From Wenzhouxiangella sp. (lineage in GTDB: Bacteria > Pseudomonadota > Gammaproteobacteria > Xanthomonadales > Wenzhouxiangellaceae), in contig SKKM01000123.1 of NCBI GenBank assembly GCA_007121485.1, positions 1-9,085 of the forward strand: a DNA stretch of 9,085 nt, written 5' to 3'. Within the stretch, counting starts at the first letter, position 1. Every line of letters begins with the position of its first letter. Below are positions 1-6,783 of this stretch, one piece after another. The position numbers and the translations under genes were made by a program. The notes beneath the pieces were generated by a model that was given only the letters and a program-made list of their open reading frames with translations, searched no databases and was not told the DNA's origin.

Positions 1-743
1 AGGCTGGCCACCTTGACCGCGCCCGGCAGGGCCAGCAGGCGCGCCGTGCGCTGCAGGCGGGCCTGCGAGTCCAGTACGATGCGCAGCGGCTGCCGTTCAG
101 CGCCGCCCAGGCGCACGTTCAAGCTTGGATTATCCGCCAGGACGGTACCGATTCCCGTCATCACCGCCGAGGCCCGTGCGCGCCAGCGCTGACCGTCATG
201 CCGCGCCGGCTCGGACGTGATCCACTGCGAAAGCCCATCCGGACCGGCCGTGCGGCCGTCCAGGCTGCAGGCGAGCTTGACGCGCACCCAGGGCCGACCG
301 CGCTCGTGCCGGCTGACAAAACCAATGTTGAGCTCGCGCGCAGGCGCTTCCAGCAGACCCGAGCGCACGCCGATGCCGGCCGCGCGCAGGCGCTCCAGGC
401 CTGAACCGGCCACGCGCGGGTGCGGGTCTCCGGCGGCGACCACCACCTCGGCGATGCCTGCGGCAATCAGCGCATCGGCACAGGGCGGCGTGCGGCCGTG
501 GTGGCTGCACGGCTCCAGGGTGACGAAGGCGGTTGCGCCCCGCGCGCGCGCGCCGGCCTCGGCCACGGCCAGGGCTTCGGCATGCGGCTCACCGGCGCGG
601 CGATGCCAACCCCGGCCGACGACTTCGCCATCCCGCACCAGCAAACAGCCCACCCGCGGATTGGGATCGGTGGTCCACAGGCCCTTCTCCGCCAGGCGAA
701 GGGCCTCGGCCATGTGGCGATGATCATTGGCGGAAAATTCCAT
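1..743 (-). CDS. ribD: Bifunctional riboflavin biosynthesis protein RibD (deaminase + reductase), C-terminus cut by the window edge
   Basis: RibD deaminates 2,5-diamino-6-ribosylamino-4(3H)-pyrimidinone 5'-phosphate and then reduces its ribosyl group, giving the precursor used for riboflavin, FMN and FAD; it is cytosolic. The minus frame from the ATG at 743 is open to the left edge: 247 whole codons plus two bases. The deaminase domain covers residues 1-145, with the zinc/catalytic signature H54-A-E56 and PCSHHGRTPPC (C79 and C88). The NADPH-dependent reductase domain starts near residue 150 with KLACSLDGRTA, SQWITS and the ADNP motif. E. coli RibD has 367 residues, so about 120 C-terminal residues lie outside the window. 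The start was chosen because MEFSANDHRHM matches the family N-terminus; an ATG at 756 is out of frame and soon meets a stop. The ribosome site is weak (GAGAGA, 12 nt upstream). In many gammaproteobacteria ribD directly follows nrdR; here they are about 5.3 kb apart. Confidence 0.97.
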   Translation of the reverse strand, partial: MEFSANDHRHMAEALRLAEKGLWTTDPNPRVGCLLVRDGEVVGRGWHRRAGEPHAEALAVAEAGARARGATAFVTLEPCSHHGRTPPCADALIAAGIAEVVVAAGDPHPRVAGSGLERLRAAGIGVRSGLLEAPARELNIGFVSRHERGRPWVRVKLACSLDGRTAGPDGLSQWITSEPARHDGQRWRARASAVMTGIGTVLADNPSLNVRLGGAERQPLRIVLDSQARLQRTARLLALPGAVKVAS

Positions 744-829
744 GTTCTCGGCGCATCTCTCTGCGGGGCCCAATCTGGAATCCGGGGCGCCACACTGCGC
801 TGTGACCCAAGGCGGCGGACCTTCACCTT

Positions 830-853
830 CCGAAGGGTCTAACGACCCTCCGG
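830..853 (-). promoter_or_regulatory. 10-bp hairpin in the ribD leader
   Basis: The two 10-nt arms 830-839 and 844-853 are complementary around a 4-nt loop. As minus-strand RNA all ten positions pair, one of them as G-U; as plus-strand RNA the same position is an A-C mismatch, so the structure is better in the ribD direction. No T-run follows on either strand, so it does not look like an intrinsic terminator. The segment just downstream in the ribD direction (AAGGTGAAGGTCC) can partly pair with the GACCCTT arm, so an alternative fold is possible. Confidence 0.45.
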
Positions 854-868
854 CCAACAATTGCGGCC

Positions 869-897
869 CATATACACAACGGTTCCCGCCGTCCCAA
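869..897 (-). promoter_or_regulatory. Candidate sigma-70 promoter for ribD
   Basis: Read on the minus strand, TTGGGA (897-892) is followed after exactly 17 nt by TATATG (874-869). These match the consensus at 4 of 6 and 4 of 6 positions. Transcription would start near 862, leaving a leader of about 120 nt before the ribD start. A separate promoter is expected because the giant gene cuts ribD off from nrdR. This is a consensus match by eye only. Confidence 0.4.
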
Positions 898-982
898 AGG
901 CGCTAATGTACCAGTTCATGTTCGGTTTCGCGGGTCGGCGACGTTTGGTTTAGAGAGCCCGCCTTCAACCGGCAGAAGCGAG

Positions 983-3900
983 ATGCGACACCGTCCAAGT
1001 CAGTTGTACCCCAATCACACCTGCAGGTCGCGCCGGTTCTTTTCCGGGTTTCGGTTCTGGCCTAAATATGCCTGGTGTCTTGGTTTTCTTCTTGCTTTTG
1101 GGACTTCGGGATGGGCTGAGGAGCTGTGGGAGGAAGATCCGGTTGAACTTCCGACCAGGCTGTTTCTCGCGCCTGAGCGTGTGTCCAGCGGATCGGCGGT
1201 CCGAGTTTCGGCGACCAATCTGGACGCCGGCAGCTACAGCCTGGGCTTGCAGCGGAGTTTCATGATTCAGGTCTGGGCCAGCGGACTAGTCCCGAATGAG
1301 GACGGCGTCTTGGACACCTGGCTCGAACTGCCCGAGGATCTCGTGTCAGGTAGCTGGATCGTACGACTGCGGCGGAGCGATCCAACGGCCACCGTGGCCT
1401 CACGAACCCTGCAGATCGTGCCCGGTGTTTCGATCACCCTCGATCGCGGCGGCGCCAACCGCGGCGAATGGGTGACCGCCACCATCGGCGAGCATCTGCC
1501 GGGCACGTTGCGCCTGGACGTGGCAACTTACCCGGTCCTCGGCCCGATTCCCACCAACGGACAGCCGGGCGAGTATCGCTTTCGCATGCCAAGCAATCCT
1601 GCCATCGCTCTGCCGCCCTCCCCCGAGGTTACCGTGCGGAACTTCACCGGCTCGGTCGAATCGGGCCGCGGCGTCACGAACATCAGGGCAATCACCCCGA
1701 TTGCCCCCAGTGTCGAAGCCATCCAGTGGGTCCAGCAACCCACTCAGTATCGCGGCGAATTCAGGCCTGGGGAAAGCATCGTTCTGACCGGCCGCATTCG
1801 CTACAGCGGCGGCTCGCCACGAGGCATCGTGGTCACCCCCATGCTGACCCTTCCCGGCGTGGGCACTCTCCCGATCGGCAGCGGCTTGAGCACGGTCCAG
1901 GAAGACGGCTCGTTCAGCGTGACGGCTGTCGTGCCCTCGCTCAAGGCCGGATTGCCCTATACCGGCTTTACCGGGCCGACCCGGGGCGAGATCGGACTGG
2001 CCTTTACCGAGCCGCGGCGCCAGCGCCGCCTGGACCCGGGTGACCTGACGCCGACCGACCTGGCCGCCACGATCCCCGAAGGACTGCTGGCCAGCCTGCG
2101 TCTTGGTGATTTCCTCATCGTCCCCGACACCGATGGAGACCCGCGACTGACCGTTCGATTGGTCGACCCCGACGGCAACCAGCCCATCGAAGGCGCCACT
2201 GTCGTCCTGGACACCCGCGCCGAACTCAAGCCGCTTCAGGACATCGGCGGCTTCATCAACCGCATCTCGATCCAGGACGCGGCAATGCAGTTGGCGGTTC
2301 CGATCGATCTGGACTTCGGCAGCATCCGGACCCAGGTCAGCACCACCGCGAACGAGGCGCACCCCGGGGTCGGCGGCGGTGTTTTCGGGAGCGACGGACT
2401 GGTGCCCTTCACCACGGAATGCGGGCCGACGCTGGCGCGCGGGATCACCGATGCCGAAGGCCGTTTTGAAGCGCGTTTCGACCGCGAGTGGCTGCTATCC
2501 CAGGCCGCCAGCGTCAACGGCGCGCCGATCTACGTGCCGGTCCGCATCTTCATGGACGGCATCCGCGTGGGCTACGCGCTGATGGATGGCAGCAGGCCGC
2601 AGCAGTCCATTTACGACATTGCCTGGCATGTCCAGAGCGAGCGCTTCTACGGCATGAACCCGGAGACGGGCCAGTACGACCGGCCTCTGGGTCCGAACCC
2701 CTCCCTTACCTTCGACATCCCCAGGATGCCGCCCTTGGCGGTTCCGCTGGTCCCGTTCGACGTTCGTGCCCCGGGCGCCCAACGGCGCGTCGACGGCAAC
2801 GGCGTCGAGCGCTTCCATATCGGCCCAACCTTCCCCGACCTGTTTTCCCAAGCGCACTGGTACGACGAGATCGAAGATCTGAAAATCCGCGTCGAGCTTG
2901 ACGAACTGCGCTTCGGCGCCCTGCAGAGCCTGAGAATCGAGGTCGGTGGCGAAACGGTCAATTCCCGCTTCTTCCCCCTGGCAGGTCCGAACTGCTCCTC
3001 AACGCTGGGTGATGTCAAGGGCTATAACATCAGCCTGCCGGACACCTACCGCCTGCCGCGCGGAGAAACCTTCGTCACCGTGCGCATCACAACCGCCAGC
3101 GGTCTGCAGGGCAGCCGGGTGGTTCGGATCAACAGTGACCCCTGGCCGAGCTGGCTGCTGGATTTCGGCGTCAAGTACGTCGATCACCGCATCCGCTGGA
3201 CGCCAAAAAAGATCACGCTCACGGCGCGCGAAGTGAGCGGCCTGAACACCGCCCTGTCCGCCAACATCCCGGTCAACAACATCGGCCAGATCGACAACCA
3301 GACCGAGATCGCACCGGCCCTGGTTCGCCACGTCATCTTTCCAGGCATCAACTGGGAAAACTTCGAGCGCCGATTCGACAGCGACAACGTGGCCCTGTCA
3401 CGGCAGACCGACCGCGCCCAAACCACCAGTTCGCTGATGCCTTCCACGCGCGTGAGTTTCGGCTCCACAACGCCCCAGATCGTGGTCGATACCGGCCGCA
3501 TCCCGCTGTTCCGGGCCGTCTGGGGCTTCTGGCCGCTGGTGAGCGCAACGGTCGGCGCCGATGCCTGGTTCCGCGCGTTCTACGCGATGTGGGGTGAGGT
3601 GACCGTGTCGGAGGAGCTGAGCGTGCGCACCACCCTGACCACTCGTCCGGGCACCACCACCCAGGTTTCGGCTTTTATCAATCTCAGTGCTCTGCTCGGG
3701 CTACTGAGCGCCACCGGCGAGGCCCAGGGCGGGCTGACACTGACCATGCCGATCGAGGTACGGGACGATGTCCGAGCTGACGTGACCGAATGCCTGCGCT
3801 TTGTCATCGACATGGCGGTCACTGCCAGCGTCGGTCCCTGCCCGTTCTGTCTCAGCACGGGCCCGCATACCAGCAACATCGCCGAACTCTACCGTCCGGA

Positions 3901-6070
3901 TACGCAATTGTGCCGACTCCCGCCCATTCCGCGCTCGACGGTTTCGTTCATCGACGTTGCGGCCATCCCGGCCATGCACATGGAGGCGCAGGTGGTTCCC
4001 TGGCAGTTCGAACAGGGCATGTCCATCCGAAACGACAAGGGCATCATCAAGGCTCGACGCACATCGGGCGGGGTTCCGACCGGCACGGAGTGGGCGCTCA
4101 ATCCCCCGCTACAGGGACAGGGAGAAGGCAAGCATCCCACGCTGGCGCCGCTGGGCAATGGCCGCTGGCTGGCGGCCTGGGCCCAGAGTGGCGTGCCCAA
4201 GGCGGTCATGGATGGGCCGGACCGGGAGTGGGGAGTATTCCGGCGAGCCCAGAACTTCGGCATTCGCTACAGCTACTTCAACGGCGTTGACTGGTCGACG
4301 CCCGACTGGCTACCGAACGCACGGCCCGACCAGACGCGCGGCACGCTGATGGTCGCCCAGGGCCGACCGCAGCTGTCCGGCTGCCCGTCCGATGTGCCCG
4401 GCTGTCCGGTCAACGGCCGGGCGGTAGTGGTCTGGATCAACGAATTCGGCTTCCCGTTTCCGGTCAGCGCACCCGGCGCGGACAGCCGCAAGCCGAGCGC
4501 CCTTTACTACGCCCAGTTCTTCGGCGGCAACCTGCAGTGGACGGTTGGCGTTCCGGTCGACACGGCCAATCCGGCCAATCCGGCCGCACCGAACCCGCTC
4601 GTCATGCCGAGTACGCACCGGGCCAGGGCGACCTGGGCGGTGGTCGACGGCGAAGTTGCTCCGATCATTGGCTGGGTCGAGAACGCCACGGCCATGGACG
4701 ATCCGGCCCAGAGCCGCATCCGCTACCGCATCATCAAGCCGCAGCTGACGGCCCAGACGCCTCCGCTGCCGCTGAACGTGAGCTGGTTCGACATGAACTG
4801 GGGTTACGGCAAGCTGCACATGGCCTACACGGTCGGTCAGCCCGGCGCCTTCACCGGAACCCAGTTGACCGTACACCAGGCCTTGGGCACATGCACCGGC
4901 AACAGCTGCAACCTGGACGGAGGCGAGATCCGCGACGGCAACAACCGCACGCTGTACGCCGAATCGGTCAGCGTGGCGCCGCGGGCGGACGGCTCATCGC
5001 AGCTCAGCATGCGCGGACTGGGCTTTGGCCCCTTGCCACAAGGCCGCTCACTGCGCAGCAGCGACGCGATCGGCACGGTCCAGGCCAGCGGTGACTTGCT
5101 GCTGGCCGCCGTGCGACCAACCAGCCGCATTGCCCAGATCACGGCGATCAGCAACGACGGCGCCCTGCACTGGTCGCCCTCCCAGGCGTCCGAAGCCGGC
5201 GGCAGCATCATGCTGGCGTCCGGCACCCTGATCGGCCTGAACTCCGAAGCAAATCTGGAGTTGCAGACTCGGGGTTACGGGCGCACCAGCGCGGCCGGCC
5301 GCGCCCAGGAGATCGACGAAGGGTTCAGCCTGTTCAGTCTGCCGGACCTGCCGGACTTCGTGATCACCTCGGCCGAGGTGCTGCAGGATCGGCTGCCCGA
5401 AGACACCAGCCAGATTACCGTGCGCGCCACCGTCGCCAACCGCGGAGCCGCCTTCGTCGCCGACCCCAGCCCGCTGCAACTGGGCGCGGTCTGGGATGAC
5501 TCTGCGCTGTATGGCCTGGCAGCCGGCGTAACCACCATCCAGGCGCTGGACAGCGGCGAGCAGGTCGAGGTCGAATTCAGCTTCAACCCGCCCGTCAACG
5601 GCCACCCGGACCAGGCCCGCAGGCTCGTACTGCACGTCAATCCCCTGGGCGCGCGGCGGGAGCGCGACGGTAGCAACAACACCTACGAGTTGGTCATCGG
5701 CGCCCTGCCAAGGCCCACCGGGCTGCTGGCGCTGGGCCACGGGCACCGGGCCAGCCTGTCGCTGTTCTGGGAGCCCGTCGACGACTCGCGGGTCGCCGGC
5801 TACCGCGTCTATCGCAAGGATCCCAGCCAGGAGGAATTCGAGCCGGTCGGCGCCAATTTCGAGTCCGGCTGGACCGATCTGTTCGCGCGCCGGGACGTCG
5901 CCTACCAGTACTACGTGACCGCCTACACCGCAAGCGGCCAGGAATCGGCGCCCAGCGAGGTACTGGCCATCACCATGCAGCGCGCCGATGGTTTGTTCAG
6001 CGATCGGTTTCAGCTGGGCCCGGAGTTTTTACAGTCAATGCCGAGGGAGGTCATGGCTGGCAGGCGTTGA
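983..6070 (+). CDS. Giant exported multidomain protein (Ig-like, propeller-like, CARDB-like and FN3 domains), function unknown
   Basis: The predicted protein has 1695 residues; I do not recognise it as a named family. Residues 1-45 look like a Sec signal peptide: basic n-region, hydrophobic core near 29-40, cleavage after SGWA. Residues about 59-345 hold three Ig-like beta units with the pattern PG/SG..V.V...DG.F/LP..L.SG. Residues 388-502 resemble a carboxypeptidase-regulatory/CNA-B fold split by an insertion (DPDGNQPIEGATVVLD, then GITDAEGRFEARF). Residues 840-980 are rich in Trp and Cys, including GPCPFC. Residues about 1050-1445 contain propeller-like repeats, each with an AxW/VVW strand and a Y/W-rich strand (RYSYFNGVDWSTP, VVVWINEFG, LYYAQFFGGNLQW, IIGWVEN). 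Residues 1455-1573 look like CARDB (ANRG..., DGSNN) and 1575-1665 like FN3 (LFWEPV, GYRVYRK, YYVTAYTASG). A short tail, DGLFSDRFQ, lies at 1669-1677. The ATG at 983 is the only Met before residue 94 and precedes the signal peptide. The gene opposes all its neighbours. I infer a secreted or surface beta-rich protein, perhaps for binding; no catalytic residues are evident. Confidence 0.92.
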   Translation: MRHRPSQLYPNHTCRSRRFFSGFRFWPKYAWCLGFLLAFGTSGWAEELWEEDPVELPTRLFLAPERVSSGSAVRVSATNLDAGSYSLGLQRSFMIQVWASGLVPNEDGVLDTWLELPEDLVSGSWIVRLRRSDPTATVASRTLQIVPGVSITLDRGGANRGEWVTATIGEHLPGTLRLDVATYPVLGPIPTNGQPGEYRFRMPSNPAIALPPSPEVTVRNFTGSVESGRGVTNIRAITPIAPSVEAIQWVQQPTQYRGEFRPGESIVLTGRIRYSGGSPRGIVVTPMLTLPGVGTLPIGSGLSTVQEDGSFSVTAVVPSLKAGLPYTGFTGPTRGEIGLAFTEPRRQRRLDPGDLTPTDLAATIPEGLLASLRLGDFLIVPDTDGDPRLTVRLVDPDGNQPIEGATVVLDTRAELKPLQDIGGFINRISIQDAAMQLAVPIDLDFGSIRTQVSTTANEAHPGVGGGVFGSDGLVPFTTECGPTLARGITDAEGRFEARFDREWLLSQAASVNGAPIYVPVRIFMDGIRVGYALMDGSRPQQSIYDIAWHVQSERFYGMNPETGQYDRPLGPNPSLTFDIPRMPPLAVPLVPFDVRAPGAQRRVDGNGVERFHIGPTFPDLFSQAHWYDEIEDLKIRVELDELRFGALQSLRIEVGGETVNSRFFPLAGPNCSSTLGDVKGYNISLPDTYRLPRGETFVTVRITTASGLQGSRVVRINSDPWPSWLLDFGVKYVDHRIRWTPKKITLTAREVSGLNTALSANIPVNNIGQIDNQTEIAPALVRHVIFPGINWENFERRFDSDNVALSRQTDRAQTTSSLMPSTRVSFGSTTPQIVVDTGRIPLFRAVWGFWPLVSATVGADAWFRAFYAMWGEVTVSEELSVRTTLTTRPGTTTQVSAFINLSALLGLLSATGEAQGGLTLTMPIEVRDDVRADVTECLRFVIDMAVTASVGPCPFCLSTGPHTSNIAELYRPDTQLCRLPPIPRSTVSFIDVAAIPAMHMEAQVVPWQFEQGMSIRNDKGIIKARRTSGGVPTGTEWALNPPLQGQGEGKHPTLAPLGNGRWLAAWAQSGVPKAVMDGPDREWGVFRRAQNFGIRYSYFNGVDWSTPDWLPNARPDQTRGTLMVAQGRPQLSGCPSDVPGCPVNGRAVVVWINEFGFPFPVSAPGADSRKPSALYYAQFFGGNLQWTVGVPVDTANPANPAAPNPLVMPSTHRARATWAVVDGEVAPIIGWVENATAMDDPAQSRIRYRIIKPQLTAQTPPLPLNVSWFDMNWGYGKLHMAYTVGQPGAFTGTQLTVHQALGTCTGNSCNLDGGEIRDGNNRTLYAESVSVAPRADGSSQLSMRGLGFGPLPQGRSLRSSDAIGTVQASGDLLLAAVRPTSRIAQITAISNDGALHWSPSQASEAGGSIMLASGTLIGLNSEANLELQTRGYGRTSAAGRAQEIDEGFSLFSLPDLPDFVITSAEVLQDRLPEDTSQITVRATVANRGAAFVADPSPLQLGAVWDDSALYGLAAGVTTIQALDSGEQVEVEFSFNPPVNGHPDQARRLVLHVNPLGARRERDGSNNTYELVIGALPRPTGLLALGHGHRASLSLFWEPVDDSRVAGYRVYRKDPSQEEFEPVGANFESGWTDLFARRDVAYQYYVTAYTASGQESAPSEVLAITMQRADGLFSDRFQLGPEFLQSMPREVMAGRR

Positions 6071-6082
6071 GTCTCAGGCTCA

Positions 6083-6098
6083 TGACCTGCGCCGGTCA
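6083..6098. terminator. Weak hairpin in the convergent gap, possible bidirectional termination site
   Basis: The giant gene and nrdR end face to face with 25 bp between their stops. TGACC (6083-6087) and GGTCA (6094-6098) form a 5-bp stem with a 6-nt loop, and the stem overlaps the nrdR stop codon. There is no T-run on either strand, so intrinsic termination here would be poor. This is the only inverted repeat I see in the gap. Confidence 0.25.
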
Positions 6099-6602
6099 GT
6101 CATCGCGCTGGCCGAGCAGGGAAATCTGGCGCGTGTCCAGCGTGCCGGGATGCTCGCGCTCCAGGCGCTCGATCTCCTCGCGAAAGGCCTGCACGTCTTC
6201 GAAGCGACGGTAGACGGACGCAAAACGCACGTAGGCGACCTGGTCCAGGCGGGCCAGTTCGTTGGCGACCCAGTCACCGATGCTCTTGCTGGGGATTTCC
6301 GCCTCCTCCAGGGTGCGAATCTTGCGCAGCAGGCTGCGGATGGCGCGCTCGACTTCCTGGGTCTCGACCGGGCGTTTTTCCAGCGCCTTGAGCATCCCGG
6401 TACGCAGCTTGTCTTCCGAGAACACCTCGCGCGATCCGTCGCTCTTGATGACGTTGGGGGCCCGCAGCGCCGGTGCTTCATAGGTGTTGAAACGCGCGCC
6501 GCAGTTGGCGCACTCGCGCCGGCGGCGAATCTGGAAGCCGTCCGAGGCCAGACGCGAGTCGACGACCCGCGTGTCGGTGTGATTGCAGAAGGGGCACCAC
6601 AT
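6096..6602 (-). CDS. nrdR: Transcriptional repressor NrdR
   Basis: NrdR is a zinc-ribbon plus ATP-cone repressor. It senses ATP/dATP and binds NrdR boxes upstream of ribonucleotide reductase operons. The 168-residue product has the zinc ribbon in residues 1-42 with C3, C6, C31 and C34 (MWCPFC...CANCGARFNTYE) and the DSRL motif at 15-18. An ATP-cone follows at about 49-139 (VIKSDGSREVFSEDKLRTGMLKAL...). E. coli NrdR has 149 residues, so there is a modest C-terminal extension here. The start at 6602 was chosen because the family begins MxCPFC. A longer in-frame form from an ATG at 6695 would add 31 residues, partly translated from the 7-bp repeat, and is unlikely. No Shine-Dalgarno is visible: only TAAAAAAG separates the ATG from the repeat arm. 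glyA lies upstream on the same strand, 189 bp away. Confidence 0.97.
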   Translation of the reverse strand: MWCPFCNHTDTRVVDSRLASDGFQIRRRRECANCGARFNTYEAPALRAPNVIKSDGSREVFSEDKLRTGMLKALEKRPVETQEVERAIRSLLRKIRTLEEAEIPSKSIGDWVANELARLDQVAYVRFASVYRRFEDVQAFREEIERLEREHPGTLDTRQISLLGQRDD

Positions 6603-6610
6603 CTTTTTTA

Positions 6611-6652
6611 GGGACCAGGGACCAGGGACCAGGGACCAGGGACTAGTGACCA
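6611..6652 (+). repeat. Left arm: tandem 7-bp repeat, GGGACCA x4 plus two variant units
   Basis: Four exact GGGACCA units at 6611-6638 are followed by GGGACTA (6639-6645) and GTGACCA (6646-6652). The decay of units is on the inner side of the element; the side next to nrdR is perfect. Five GGG runs spaced by 4 nt make a canonical G-quadruplex motif on the plus strand. Confidence 0.93.
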
Positions 6653-6748
6653 GTAGGTGGTGCCCATGACCAGCCAGCATGCCTGCGCAGAGCATCGCGC
6701 CTCAGCACATATCGTTGGCGAAAAGCAAAACCTCATCGTCGAATATCC

Positions 6749-6783
6749 TGGTCCCTGGTCCCTGGTCCCTGATCCCTGGTCCC
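6749..6783 (-). repeat. Right arm: tandem 7-bp repeat, TGGTCCC x5 (one variant)
   Basis: Five units run from 6749 to 6783. The fourth is TGATCCC and the others are exact TGGTCCC. Read on the minus strand they are the same GGGACCA unit as the left arm, in inverted orientation. Five GGG runs then lie on the minus strand, that is, in the sense RNA downstream of the glyA stop. Confidence 0.93.

Larger units (their letters stand above)
744..982. other. Divergent intergenic region between ribD and the giant gene
   Basis: This 239-bp gap must hold the start signals for two divergent genes. On the minus strand there is a plausible sigma-70 promoter for ribD (869-897) and a stable hairpin in the presumed leader (830-853). 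On the plus strand I found no convincing -35/-10 pair for the gene at 983. TATACA at 871-876 is a fair -10 on its own but has no -35 at the right distance, and the bases just before the start (AGAAGCGAG) give only a weak ribosome site. I looked for the conserved segments of an FMN riboswitch ahead of ribD and did not see them. Confidence 0.6.

Noticed and set aside
196..826. Several short frames on both strands across ribD
   Set aside because: The frame read from 743 on the minus strand gives unmistakable RibD sequence through to the edge, so the others are out-of-frame readings.
744..870. FMN riboswitch ahead of ribD
   Set aside because: The characteristic conserved junction segments of the FMN aptamer are not present in the leader on the minus strand.
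1400..2362. 320-codon open frame on the minus strand inside the giant gene
   Set aside because: It is an antisense shadow of a GC-rich coding frame: its product is a low-information mix of G, A, D, R and Q with no motif, and the plus frame has clear domains.
4563..4590. Short tandem GGCCAATCC repeat in the giant gene
   Set aside because: Fewer than three copies, encoding an ANPANPAAP linker between propeller-like strands; a local low-complexity linker, not a separate element.
5988..6611. Plus-strand frame of 207 codons opposite nrdR
   Set aside because: Antisense to nrdR and overlapping the end of the giant gene; no signal peptide, motif or ribosome site supports it.
6611..6783. CRISPR array
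   Set aside because: The repeat unit is only 7 bp with no spacers between units, and the two blocks are inverted relative to each other.
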